64,000 bases of DNA from Nemertoderma westbladi (Eukaryota > Xenacoelomorpha > Nemertodermatida > Nemertodermatidae), in the NCBI GenBank assembly GCA_032718475.1, contig JAUCBJ010006228.1, forward strand, positions 1-64,000, in the 5' to 3' direction. Positions 52,531 to 62,268 of this stretch are shown piece after piece. The stretch's first letter is position 1. Each line of letters starts with the position of its first letter. The notes beneath the pieces are model-generated. The model was not told where the DNA came from. It did no database searches and was given only the letters and a program-made list of their open reading frames with translations. The translations under genes and the position numbers were made by a program.

Positions 52531-54177
52531 TTATCTGTTCCTCCTCACGTCCTCTTCCCTGGCCCGTTTCTTGGTTATCACCGCTCCTCTGGCATCATCC
52601 GCTTTCTGCTTCCGGACCTTCGCCGCCACTTCCTTGCTGATCCCGGTCGTCGGCTCCTTGGGCGCCGGTGTTATTAATGCCCGATACCGCTTCGCCGGTG
52701 GCCCCTCAGAATGGCCTGGTTGTCTCCCTCGTGTGGCGTCCCATAGGATCATTTTCATTGCCTTTGGTACGTGTTCCGCCAAGAAATCCCTAAACTCCCT
52801 CCGGTTCTCTGGTGTCCACCTGTCCAGGTACCGTTGCGTGTTCATAACTCCGGCGAACGATGCCGCCGTTGCTACCTCTTGATAGGTAAACGGTAACCTT
52901 CGCTTTATGATTTCCATGTGGGTCTCCTGGTTTATGAGGAAGAAACCCCACTTGAACTCTTGGGCCTTCATGCGCTGGCGCGTCATGGCCCCGACGTCGG
53001 CCCACTCCTCGAACCTTGTGAACTTCTCCTCGTCGTTCATCCAGTCGCACTCGCGTCCGTAGTGTCCCCGAAAGTGGCACTTTGGACATCGGTTATGCAA
53101 CCGTGGACACGCCCCCATCCTGTGACTTGGTTCTCTACAGTAGAGACAAAAGGTTCCCCGTTGGAACCGGTATAGGCAGCTGCTTTCTTGATGGGTCTGT
53201 CTCCCACAGTAGTCGCAGCCGAGTACCAATGTCTCCCGTCCCACCTCGTCTTTCGTCCCAAGCGATCTCCGCGGTCTATGGAGTCGCTGGTAGGCGAACT
53301 TCTCTACATTGCTCTCCCTGTTTACGTCGATCTCTCCGCCCCTCTCGGGCATCGTCTCCCCGAATACTATCCGTGGTGCCGTTCCCGGTTGCTCGCCCAA
53401 CCTGATGGTGCTCCCCGCGAAATCCATCGCCGGGTTCTCGTGCACCCAGGTCCGCTTGCCGGATCTGTTCCAGAAGGCCCTCGCCCCACTGGCCGTCACC
53501 ACCCTTCCGCCAACCCAGTCCGTGTCCGAGTGGCCTATCCTCTCGATGGGCGGCATCTCTCCGAACTCGTCGTCGCCGTCTTCCTCTTCTGGTAGTGTTT
53601 CCAACCCCGGTATCCCGATGGATCCACTATGTCCCTTCCCGCCTTGGCTCTCGCCCGTAGCTCTCCATCCCTCTAGCTCCCTTAGCTTCCTTGGCGGTTG
53701 GTCGCCCTCGGCGCCTGCTGGTATGGGCATCGTTTGCAACCCCGACGTCGACTGTTTCGGCGATCCCACCGTCCATCCCAATTCTCGCCCTAGAGACTCC
53801 CCCGAACTCCCTGACGAAGTCCAATGAAGTTCATCTAGGCCCGCCTGTTCCTCGAAGCCGTAACTCTGTGCCCTGGCCTCCTCTTCCCTCTCCTCTGCTT
53901 CTATCCTCTCCCGCCTAGCGACTTCTTCCAGTCGCTTTGCTTCTCGTCTGTCCGCCTCTAGCTGCTCCCATCTCTGATACGGTGTATCCGTCTCCCCGTC
54001 TACCAGATGTCGGCTGTTGTAGTACACCGACTCGCCCTTCAGCCCCGGGTGGTCTACCAGACCGTCAAAGACCGTCTTAAAGGCTCTCCTGTAGCTTAGG
54101 GGTGATCCCGATAACAGAAATGCCCCTGGTTCCCTTTCGATAACTACGGTCATGAATAAGTTAAGCAAACTTATCAT
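52531..54177 (-). CDS. Element C zinc-knuckle protein (three CCHC motifs)
   Basis: About 548 residues from the first ATG (54177). Domain 1 (residues 1-75) is conserved in A (FLLSGSPLSYRRAFK, LVDHPGLKGE, YQRWEQLEAD). Then a short E/R coiled coil, a G/S/E-rich linker, three perfect C-x2-C-x4-H-x4-C knuckles at 322-335, 345-358 and 365-378, and a C-terminal region (TYQEVATAASFAG, RYLDRWTPENRREF, FLAEHVPKAMK) with a basic tail. The frame is open about 85 nt upstream into the exonuclease ORF. Knuckles imply RNA or single-stranded DNA binding, perhaps a second nucleocapsid. It sits where an env gene would be but has no signal peptide or membrane segment. Confidence 0.8.
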   Translation of the reverse strand: MISLLNLFMTVVIEREPGAFLLSGSPLSYRRAFKTVFDGLVDHPGLKGESVYYNSRHLVDGETDTPYQRWEQLEADRREAKRLEEVARRERIEAEEREEEARAQSYGFEEQAGLDELHWTSSGSSGESLGRELGWTVGSPKQSTSGLQTMPIPAGAEGDQPPRKLRELEGWRATGESQGGKGHSGSIGIPGLETLPEEEDGDDEFGEMPPIERIGHSDTDWVGGRVVTASGARAFWNRSGKRTWVHENPAMDFAGSTIRLGEQPGTAPRIVFGETMPERGGEIDVNRESNVEKFAYQRLHRPRRSLGTKDEVGRETLVLGCDYCGRQTHQESSCLYRFQRGTFCLYCREPSHRMGACPRLHNRCPKCHFRGHYGRECDWMNDEEKFTRFEEWADVGAMTRQRMKAQEFKWGFFLINQETHMEIIKRRLPFTYQEVATAASFAGVMNTQRYLDRWTPENRREFRDFLAEHVPKAMKMILWDATRGRQPGHSEGPPAKRYRALITPAPKEPTTGISKEVAAKVRKQKADDARGAVITKKRAREEDVRRNR

Positions 54178-54218
54178 CACCCAGTCCTCCTGCAGGATAT
54201 ATCGCTTCTGATATACCT

Positions 54219-55049
54219 TTATCGCTCCTCTGCGAAACTGATATACCTCCTGCTTTCCCGGTCTTGGTTCGCCAGTTCTGCTCCGTATTCTTCCCTAAAC
54301 TTTCCCCAGTCCATCGGTTTGTGGCATACGAGCCCCAATAATTGGCCCATCGCCACCGCCCCGCATTGGCCTGTGTTCTCGACCACCCCCAATCCATCCG
54401 GTGCCGTCATAGCCATAAAGACTTTCTGCATATCCAGGAGGTTGGTGGCGTCCGGACCGATGATCCTCTCCGCGTCCTCGCGAATCGCCGATCCCACCTT
54501 CGTCGTCGACTTCTCTCTTATTAGTACTTGTACCGCTTTCGGCAATCGGTCTAGTTTCGGTCCATCCCTCTTCCCATACGTCCCTAGGTCGAATAAGAAG
54601 ATGTCCCCATTTGGCGCGGCCAAGTGCAGGAGTATGGTCCTGGCCGACCCTGCCGTTCCTCGTCTCGAACCCGCTTCGTCCTCCACGGTTCCCTCGTCGT
54701 CTAGGATCATATATCCTCCTCTGTTGACGGACTCTATGAATCTTTTCCAGTCCTTCCTCGGCGATTCCCTCGGATACTTCGGAATGCCGAACTTCGCCTC
54801 GTCTCCTTTCACCACGTAGTGGAAGTGTTGGAAGATCGCGTTGTCCAGCGACGGCGTTCCGTAGGTCCCGACCAGCCGCTGCTCGTGCATCTCCCGGAAG
54901 TGGTCCTGCAGCGCTCGTGCCGCGTGACCCCTTTCCAACTTCTCGTAGTATCCTCTCGTCTTCTCCTCCGGGTGTCTTTCGGTGAAATCCACCAGTATTT
55001 CTTTTCCTCCTGACTCCGCCTTTCTCTTCCTGATCAGCTTACTCGCCAT
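54219..55049 (-). CDS. Element C DEDD 3'-5' exonuclease-like protein
   Basis: 276 residues, intact. N-terminal basic start (KLIRKRK), a conserved block (LVGTYGTPSLDNAIFQHFHY), then features of the RNase D/EXD-type 3'-5' exonuclease fold: motif I D-x-E in MILDDEG (D117, E119), the core strand pair LLHLAAPNGDIFLFDLG (141-156), motif II KVGSAIREDAERI (D192), and NLLDMQKV (D206). A clear motif III (Y/H-x3-D) was not found, so activity is uncertain. It lies downstream of pol and the hairpin array and ends 42 nt before the next ATG. No such gene is standard in BEL/Pao elements as far as I know. B carries a decayed copy and A only its tail. Confidence 0.6.
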   Translation of the reverse strand: MASKLIRKRKAESGGKEILVDFTERHPEEKTRGYYEKLERGHAARALQDHFREMHEQRLVGTYGTPSLDNAIFQHFHYVVKGDEAKFGIPKYPRESPRKDWKRFIESVNRGGYMILDDEGTVEDEAGSRRGTAGSARTILLHLAAPNGDIFLFDLGTYGKRDGPKLDRLPKAVQVLIREKSTTKVGSAIREDAERIIGPDATNLLDMQKVFMAMTAPDGLGVVENTGQCGAVAMGQLLGLVCHKPMDWGKFREEYGAELANQDRESRRYISFAEER

Positions 55050-55555
55050 TCCGAACGCTACACTCGCTCACCTGCAGGGTGGTGCCTTACCAAGGCGCAA
55101 TACAGATGAGTGAAGTATTTAAGATGTTTCGTACAGTTCGATTAATGGCCTACTTTCTACTTAATTGCGCCTTTTAGCCTAATTTTAACCTAATTAATTT
55201 CGGAGCTAGTAAATCAGCCTAATTTACAATTTCCGTCCGTTACTTTTATTATGTTCTAGAACGACTTTCCTTGTGTTACCACTATTTTTCGATTTTTTAG
55301 CCCTATTCTATTTATTTGTTTGTTTTGATCCTACTGTCCTACTACCTACTACTGCCTATGGGTTTATTCTATTCTCTGATCCATATTCTGGCCTACTCTG
55401 TGGGCCCATGCAGTACAGCAGTATGCGTCGTGTGGTCGCACGATTTATCCAGCTGTACTTATATGCCCCCCTCTCGCTATTAACTCTACTTACTACTAAC
55501 TAATATCTATATCCTATTTATCCCTTTTGCCTCTCACTCTCTCTCTCTAACTAAT
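55050..55555 (-). other. Element C spacer with conserved hairpin and splice-like site
   Basis: Just before the exonuclease ATG, the sense strand has GCCTTGGTAAGGC and then CCCTGCAGGTGAGCGAG, conserved in B as CTTACAGGTGAGCGAG. CAG-GTGAG fits a 5' splice site; the same AG could be an acceptor. The rest is AT-rich and non-coding. Confidence 0.5.
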
Positions 55556-56390
55556 GGTACTACGTACCCTCTAACTCTAACTAACGGTACTACGTACCTA
55601 CTAACTCTAACTCTAACTAGGTACTACGTACCTACTAACTCTAACTATCGGTACTACGTACCTTCTAACTCTGACTCTAACTCTAACTAGGTACTACGTA
55701 CCTATTGACTCTCTAACTATCGGTACTACGTACCCTCTAACTCTAACTCTAACTAGGTACTACGTACCTACTAACTCTCTAACTATCGGTACTACGTACC
55801 CTCTAACTCTAACTCTAACTAGGTACTACGTACCTACTAACTCTCTAACTATCGGTACTACGTACCCTCTAACTCTAACTCTAACTAGGTACTACGTACC
55901 TACTAACTCTCTAACTATCGGTACTACGTACCCTCTAACTCTAACTCTAACTAGGTACTACGTACCTACTAACTCTATAACTATCGGTACTACGTACCCT
56001 CTAACTCTAACTCTAACTAGGTACTACGTACCTACTAACTCTCTAACTATCGGTACTACGTACCCTCTAACTCTAACTAGGTACTACGTACCTACTAACT
56101 CTCTAACTATCGGTACTACGTACCCTCTAACTCTAACTCTAACTAGGTACTACGTACCTACTAACTCTCTAACTCTAGGCACTACGTACCTACTAACTAA
56201 CTAACTCTAGGCACTACGTACCTACTAACTAACTAACTAACTCTAGGTACTACGTACCTACTAACTCTCTAACTCTAGGTACTACGTACCTACTAACTAA
56301 CTAACTCTAGGCACTACGTACCTACTAACTAACTAACTAACTCTAGGTACTACGTACCTACTAACTAACTAACTCTAGGTACTACATACC
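55556..56390. repeat. Tandem array of GGTAC-TAC-GTACC hairpins (element C)
   Basis: About 26 copies of GGTACTACGTACC (a few GGCAC or ACATACC variants), spaced 20-35 bp by CTAACTCT-type linkers. Each forms a 5-bp stem with a 3-nt loop. It starts about 125 bp after the Gag-Pol stop and ends about 505 bp before the exonuclease ORF. Sits at the same place as 13127-13949 in B. Confidence 0.85.
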
Positions 56391-56516
56391 TACTAACTAA
56401 CTAACTATTATTTTATTTTATTTTTTTATTTTATTTGTGTGGGAAGGGCGTCTCGCCCTCAATCCCACCCCCCTCAGTCCAAAGCTTGGACGACTAAACT
56501 CCACTCTAACTCCATT

Positions 56517-59500
56517 TTAAGGTGCCCCTTCTAGAAGACAGCATTTACCTACTGCTCTCCTGTAGGTTTTTCTGTCTTTCGCACCTATCTTTCCACCTAT
56601 CCGCACTTCTACCGATCGGACTCTTCCGTCCTCGTCGGAGTAGGTGCCTACGACTCTCGCCAACCGCCACTGGTTGTTGATGATAGTATCATCCGTGACG
56701 ATTACGAGATCTCCCTCTCTTAACTCCCTGTTCGGCTTCCTCCACTTGCTTCGCTTATGGAGCGTGGGTAGGTATTCCTCGACCCACCTCCTCCAATACT
56801 CTGCGCTTATTGCTTTAGCGACTTTCCAACTTTGGCGGGAGTGTATGTCATCTGGGTCTACACCCCGCATATCGATGGTCGCTGGCCTTTCCATCAGGAA
56901 ATGGCTAGGCGTCAGCACGTCTAATGACTCAGGGTCATCATTCTCCGGATATAGCGGTCTGCTATTAATGATCCCCTCGCACTTCGCAAGTACTGTCCGT
57001 AAAACGTCTTCAGTGACCATGTGGGTGTTCATTAACTTCGTCATTAGACGCTTTGAACTGCCCACCAGTCTCTCGACGCATCCTAGTGTATGTGGCGCGT
57101 ACGGCGTCCTTCTCTCCCACTTTACTTGTCGTCTTCTCATGGCCGCCCTGACTTCTTCTCCTTCTAAGATGTCCAAGGCCTCTGCCATCTCACTCTCTGC
57201 GCCCACAAAGTTGGTGCCGTTGTCGCTGTATATCACTGCGATCGTCCCACCTTTGCGGTCCCTAAACCTTTCTAAGGCGTTAATGAATGCTGATGCGGTT
57301 GCATCTTGGGCGAGTTCTATCCCTACCGCCCGTGTATTGTTGCATACGAAGATAATACTGTAGCGTTTCTCCGTGTGTCGCATCACCTTGATCTTTATCG
57401 GCCCGAACATGTCCACACCGCAATGTGTAAATGGCGGGTCGTGCTGTCTTACCCTACTCGCCGGTAGTGGCGCCATCTCCTGTACGGCTCGTTCCTTCTT
57501 CGCTCGTCGGCAGGTCTGGCACTGCCCCACTACCGCTTTAACCTTCTTCCTTAATTGTTTGACCCAATAGGTCCTCCTTATCTCTGTGAGGGTTCGGTTG
57601 GTGCCCCCATGCAGTATCGATTTGTGGGAGTCCCATATGATCTGGTGGACTATAGGCGATTCTGTGGGAATGATGATGGGTTTCGGTGGCACGACTATGC
57701 TGTTGTTATATCCCACCCTAGAATTCATTACTAGAATCCCATCGTCGTTGAGTTGTGGCGACAGCGTAATCAACTCGCTGTCCCGTCGGAGGTGCTGTTG
57801 GTTGCCGACGCGTTCCACCTCGTTGCCATAGTTCTTTCGTTGTTCATAGCGGATTATTGCCTTGGCCGCTCCTTCCAGATCTATGGTTTCCCTGGTTTTC
57901 TTCTCCTTATTAACTCCCGCGAGGAAATTCCCGAAAGCTCTCCAGTACGCCACTAATTTCTTGGTCTTGTACCAACTAGAACTGTAGCTGAGGAGTTTAT
58001 CCGTCGGGTTATCGCGTAGTTCTTGCTTTGGTTGCACGTCCCTAATCTCCCTCACCATCTGGGAGTATATCTCTTCTCCCTCTGAGTCTCCCTCTTCTCC
58101 CTCTGATATTGGTTCCGAGCCCGGGTCCACCTTCCTCATCGGCGGCCAGGCCTCCCTATCACTTAGAAATTGTGGCACATGTTGCCACAATACTTCCTTC
58201 TTTAAGAAAGTGTGGCGTTCCACGCCCCTCGACAGCAAGTCTGCTGGGTTCTCATCTGTTGGGCAGTAGTGCCACCTTTCCAGTTCCGTGCTCGCCCTTA
58301 TTTCGTCCACTCTATTCGCGACGAATATCGGGTATCTCGTCTTTTCGTTGTGTAGCCAACCAAGCACTACCATGGAATCCGTCCAGTAGTGTGTCTCCAC
58401 TATGTTGGGAATTGTATCCACTAGGTAGGCTGTGGCTCTAACTCCTAGTCTCGCAGCTGTCAATTCTAACTTGGGAACAGATGCTGAATCTGGCGGCGTT
58501 GACTTAGCTTTGCTAAAGGCTAGTCTGGGCTTGTGAGCCCCCTCTCGTTGTACTAAATAGAGTGCCGCTCCGTATGCCTCTAACGACGCGTCGGAGAACA
58601 TATGTAGGTCCAGACTCGTCATGTTCCCGTCCGGAAAATACACTCGCGGCATGTTGTATGTTCCCATCCTCTCCAAGTCTCCTGTCCATTTGCTCCACTG
58701 TTTCTTGATGTCTTCTGGTACCTCTACGTCCCACTCATCCTTCAATTTATATACTCTCTTGAGTATCTGTTTCCCCGTGACTAGTAATGGGGATGCTAGG
58801 CCTAGGGGATCGTATATCCTTGCTATATACGATACATAACCCCTCTTCGTATGGGTGTCTGCGCCCTCTTGGCTCAGCTGATACTTCAGTTCGTCTGTTC
58901 CTCTATCCCACACGATTCCCAATGCCTTTTGCTGCGATTGTGTTCTCTTATTCGCCATGTCCTGTCCTTTGGCTGTTGTAGGGTTGTCCATGGTCGATTC
59001 CGGTTTCTTGTCCTCTATTGCCTTGATAAATTCTTCTGAACTGGATTGGAATTTGGTCAGGTTGAAGCCGGATCCTTTCAGGATGTCGCGAACCTCGCGC
59101 CCTGTTTCCAGTATCTCCTCAACCGTATTTCCAGACTCCATGCCGTCGTCTACGTAGAAGCCGCGTCGGATCATATCGACGGCCCTACTGCTGTATCTAT
59201 CTTCCTTGCCCTTTACCGTGTCTCTCACTGCCATAGTCGTCGTAAATGAGGACGACTTGGCCCCCATGTTTTGAACTACCATCTTATACGCTGGTATTAC
59301 CGGCGGTTCTTCTTCGCCGTTATACCATAAGAAGCGTTGACTGTCACTGTCTTCTTCCGTTACACGGACCTGGTTGAACATGCCTTCTATGTCACACGTG
59401 AAGTCGTGTTTCCCATTTCGAAATCTAAGTAACACCTCTATGCCCGAATTGTAAATATTTGGGCCTTCCAACAGGTAATCGTTTAAGCATTTTCCGTCGG

Positions 59501-61805
59501 TCTTTGCCGATGCATCGACTACCATCCTAAGTTTACCTTTCTTTGGGTCTAAAGCTACGTGGAGTGGCAGGTAGTATGTCCTGTCCGTGTTCGGCTCGTC
59601 GACCGGTAACTCCACGGCCCATCCTTTCTCGACGTACTTCTTAATGGTTTTGTGAATGTACTCGTTCTTCTCGGGGCTCCGTTTTAGTGTTTGTTTCAGC
59701 TTACGAAGTCTCGTGAGTACCATCCCCCTATTATCGGGTAGCGGTATCTTCGGTAGTTTCCATACCATTCCTATTGTATACCGCCCCTCATCACACGTCA
59801 TCGATTCCTCCACGCTTTGTAGAGCCTGCTTGTCTTCTACCGAGGTCCCGACCCCGGTCTCTTTCAGTCCCTCAAAGTCTTGTCTGAGCAGTCTTTTAAG
59901 CTGCTCCTCTGCTCCCTCATCACCCATTTCCTGCATTGTTCCCGCGAACATGCATCCTGATGTCTCCGACATCCTAAATGGTATCTTACTCTTTATTGGA
60001 CCACTCAGCGTCCACCCGAATGGTGTTAATATGGCCACCGGGTCGCTCTGCTTGTCTTCGCCGAAGACCGTTTGCATTCTTTCGTGGGCCGTCGGGCAGT
60101 CCATTCCTACTATGATGGATACCTTCCTAACGTCCACGTCTGGGATCGAGAAGTCAATGTTGTCCAGGAATTTGTATTGCTCGACCTCGATGTTGGTTGG
60201 CCGCCTGGCATTGATGTTAATTGACTCTATTACTTGGATGGGGTCGATGGTTGCCCCATAGTCGCATCCTGGTGCTACTGCTGCAATTGCGCACCGTCCT
60301 GTCCTCATCTCTAGGATCTCGTCTTTGCTAGAGATGGTTGTTACCGCCATTCTGCTTGGCCTTGTTCTCAATCCTATTTCTTCGGCTACCCATTCCTCGA
60401 CTAGTGTGAAGGCAGCTCCACTATCAACCAGCATTAGTGTTGTTACTGATCGATTGCCTTCCCCGATCACTCGCACCGGTACTACTCCAAGTAACACCGT
60501 GCCTCTCTTCTTCGCCCCTACCGTGCTCGTTGCCATCGTTTGGCCTCTCCTTTGGCCAAACTTGACAGGCTTCTCTTGGCACTCCCTGGCCTTGTGTCCA
60601 CTCTTCACACATCGCGAGCAGATTTTATTGCTCGACGCGTAATCTATCTGGTCTTGCCTCGGTAGCGCCTGCCAGTACCTGCAGTTCATGGTTTTATGAA
60701 GCGCATTTGCGTGTAACTGGCATTTGCTCTTTGGGTCGTAGCCCTCTTTATACAATGCATTGCGTATCGCAGTTATATTCGTACCAAAGTCCCTACTATT
60801 CTTATTGACTGGATTTGGCCTACTGGACGTACTGGGGTTATGTTTATTCATGTTGTTATTGTTCCCCTGTCCGTTCCATGATGTTGTCTTATCTTCGTTT
60901 GCCTGTGGACTTGCAGTCCCCTGCGTCGCTGCGTATGGCAATGATTGCCTGAGCCTCGGCAATGCGTTTGATGTATTGTACTCTGGTTTCGGCCTGTAGT
61001 GATCTGTCTTTGGTCCATTTCCCAGGCTATCTTCACTATAGACTGGGTCCGTTATTAGTTCAGCCTCGTAATTTAAGAAGTTTGACATTTCTTCTAAACC
61101 TGGTTCCGCACCCTTCTTATCTCGAGTGGAGAAGGCGATTTTTCTCCACTTGTTGCGCAGCCAGTTCGGTAGTGCCTGCGCTATCGTGGTGATGTTGTTG
61201 GACGCATTGAGCTCGTACGGCGCGTCTAGCGTCTTCAGTACGATTAGCGCCTTTTCGACTTTGTTAGCAAACGTCTTAATGCTAACGGGGTTATCCTGTA
61301 GGCCACCCGATGTTATGCCTCTCAGGGTCTGCCTGATGATCTTGGCCGGGTGCCCGTATTCCCTATCCAGTGCCCGCCATGCGGTCGTGAAGCTGCCCTC
61401 TATTCCTTGGTATTGCCTCACGATATCGTATGCTGGGCCTCCCGTGTACACTTGTAGATACTTTAGGCACTCCGCCTGCGTCAAGTTTTTTGTTAGTATT
61501 TCGTTACTATACATTCGCCGAAATTGTAAATATTCTTCCGGCCTACTCCCGTCGAACTTGAATGGTTCCACGGGTGGTAACTCGATCCTCGTTTTCAAAG
61601 CATCGATCAACGTGGCCATCCCTATCGCCTGCGCTTCCAATGGATTCGACGGGTGCTGTATAGTTCCCCCTGTCTGGTGCGTTCCGTCTGTCCTATTTCT
61701 TGACTTTCTCTGGCTTGGGTATGTCATCGGGGGTAGCGGCCCCCTCCATATATCTGTGTCACACGACCTGTTTTCGTCCAAGGGTCTCGTTGTTCTTGCT
61801 ACCAT
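56517..61805 (-). CDS. Element C Gag-Pol polyprotein (BEL/Pao type)
   Basis: 1762 codons without a stop. Capsid (about 60-330; LPPVEPFKFDGSRPEEYLQF); two zinc-binding clusters (C362-H370-C375, and CSRCVKSGHKAREC at 396-409); aspartic protease with D-S-G-A at 461-464; reverse transcriptase (about 685-930; VVDASAKTDGKCLND, CDIEGMFNQV, YVDD at 884-887); RNase H (MFSDAS D1072, KLELTA E1114, WTDS D1143); integrase with HHCC zinc site ending CQTC (1429-1432) and D1465, D1528, E1578 as the catalytic triad (VDMFGP, YSDNGTNF, GCVERLVG); and a C-terminal DUF5641-like domain. All key residues are present, so the enzymes are probably functional. Start ATG chosen at 61805; upstream Gag parts are in other frames. 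Confidence 0.92.
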   Translation of the reverse strand: MVARTTRPLDENRSCDTDIWRGPLPPMTYPSQRKSRNRTDGTHQTGGTIQHPSNPLEAQAIGMATLIDALKTRIELPPVEPFKFDGSRPEEYLQFRRMYSNEILTKNLTQAECLKYLQVYTGGPAYDIVRQYQGIEGSFTTAWRALDREYGHPAKIIRQTLRGITSGGLQDNPVSIKTFANKVEKALIVLKTLDAPYELNASNNITTIAQALPNWLRNKWRKIAFSTRDKKGAEPGLEEMSNFLNYEAELITDPVYSEDSLGNGPKTDHYRPKPEYNTSNALPRLRQSLPYAATQGTASPQANEDKTTSWNGQGNNNNMNKHNPSTSSRPNPVNKNSRDFGTNITAIRNALYKEGYDPKSKCQLHANALHKTMNCRYWQALPRQDQIDYASSNKICSRCVKSGHKARECQEKPVKFGQRRGQTMATSTVGAKKRGTVLLGVVPVRVIGEGNRSVTTLMLVDSGAAFTLVEEWVAEEIGLRTRPSRMAVTTISSKDEILEMRTGRCAIAAVAPGCDYGATIDPIQVIESININARRPTNIEVEQYKFLDNIDFSIPDVDVRKVSIIVGMDCPTAHERMQTVFGEDKQSDPVAILTPFGWTLSGPIKSKIPFRMSETSGCMFAGTMQEMGDEGAEEQLKRLLRQDFEGLKETGVGTSVEDKQALQSVEESMTCDEGRYTIGMVWKLPKIPLPDNRGMVLTRLRKLKQTLKRSPEKNEYIHKTIKKYVEKGWAVELPVDEPNTDRTYYLPLHVALDPKKGKLRMVVDASAKTDGKCLNDYLLEGPNIYNSGIEVLLRFRNGKHDFTCDIEGMFNQVRVTEEDSDSQRFLWYNGEEEPPVIPAYKMVVQNMGAKSSSFTTTMAVRDTVKGKEDRYSSRAVDMIRRGFYVDDGMESGNTVEEILETGREVRDILKGSGFNLTKFQSSSEEFIKAIEDKKPESTMDNPTTAKGQDMANKRTQSQQKALGIVWDRGTDELKYQLSQEGADTHTKRGYVSYIARIYDPLGLASPLLVTGKQILKRVYKLKDEWDVEVPEDIKKQWSKWTGDLERMGTYNMPRVYFPDGNMTSLDLHMFSDASLEAYGAALYLVQREGAHKPRLAFSKAKSTPPDSASVPKLELTAARLGVRATAYLVDTIPNIVETHYWTDSMVVLGWLHNEKTRYPIFVANRVDEIRASTELERWHYCPTDENPADLLSRGVERHTFLKKEVLWQHVPQFLSDREAWPPMRKVDPGSEPISEGEEGDSEGEEIYSQMVREIRDVQPKQELRDNPTDKLLSYSSSWYKTKKLVAYWRAFGNFLAGVNKEKKTRETIDLEGAAKAIIRYEQRKNYGNEVERVGNQQHLRRDSELITLSPQLNDDGILVMNSRVGYNNSIVVPPKPIIIPTESPIVHQIIWDSHKSILHGGTNRTLTEIRRTYWVKQLRKKVKAVVGQCQTCRRAKKERAVQEMAPLPASRVRQHDPPFTHCGVDMFGPIKIKVMRHTEKRYSIIFVCNNTRAVGIELAQDATASAFINALERFRDRKGGTIAVIYSDNGTNFVGAESEMAEALDILEGEEVRAAMRRRQVKWERRTPYAPHTLGCVERLVGSSKRLMTKLMNTHMVTEDVLRTVLAKCEGIINSRPLYPENDDPESLDVLTPSHFLMERPATIDMRGVDPDDIHSRQSWKVAKAISAEYWRRWVEEYLPTLHKRSKWRKPNRELREGDLVIVTDDTIINNQWRLARVVGTYSDEDGRVRSVEVRIGGKIGAKDRKTYRRAVGKCCLLEGAP

Positions 61806-61839
61806 CGGGGTATATTGTTGATATTGCGATGGGGGAATG

Positions 61840-62268
61840 TCACCCTGTCCCCCCCCCCACCGGTATGTTTGGTAATGGGGTTGATGTTAATATGTTGGGG
61901 CCCATGCACTTATCCGCAATAATTCCCCCCTCCCCTGGGTATATGTTATGTCCCTGCATGCTGTAGTCATACTGCTGTGCTGGTACCGGTATAGGCCTAT
62001 CAGCTTCTGGCCTACTCGCCGGTACGTATTCCGCGACTTCCGGGTTTAATTCCGTCGTCCGCGCTATCCTATCGCCTATATAGCCTCTCTCAGTATGGCC
62101 TATGGTATGTGCAGTAAGGCCTACAGTATGTCCTACAGTCTGCATGTGTTGTTCGGGATCGAAGTTTATTCTTCTCGAATAATCCTCCCCACGGCTACCG
62201 TATTCTCGTTCGGTAGGTATATCCCGTCGGAAAGTTTCTCTTCGACCCCCCCCCTCTACTGTTCTCAT
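61840..62268 (-). CDS. Element C Gag linker segment
   Basis: Continues the Arg-rich region of 62195-63480 after a frame change at a 9-nt G-run (62246-62254). Conserved words shared with A and B: RRINFDPE, HTVGLTAHTIGHT, GDRIARTTELNPEV, YSMQGHNIYPGEGG. Ends at a 10-nt G-run 35 nt before the Gag-Pol ATG. In B the 62246 site has only five G and the frame is continuous. Confidence 0.6.
   Translation of the reverse strand: MRTVEGGGRRETFRRDIPTEREYGSRGEDYSRRINFDPEQHMQTVGHTVGLTAHTIGHTERGYIGDRIARTTELNPEVAEYVPASRPEADRPIPVPAQQYDYSMQGHNIYPGEGGIIADKCMGPNILTSTPLPNIPVGGGTG

Noticed and set aside
52531-55049. Env-like glycoprotein downstream of pol
   Set aside because: Neither ORF has a signal peptide, hydrophobic membrane segment or N-glycosylation-rich ectodomain.
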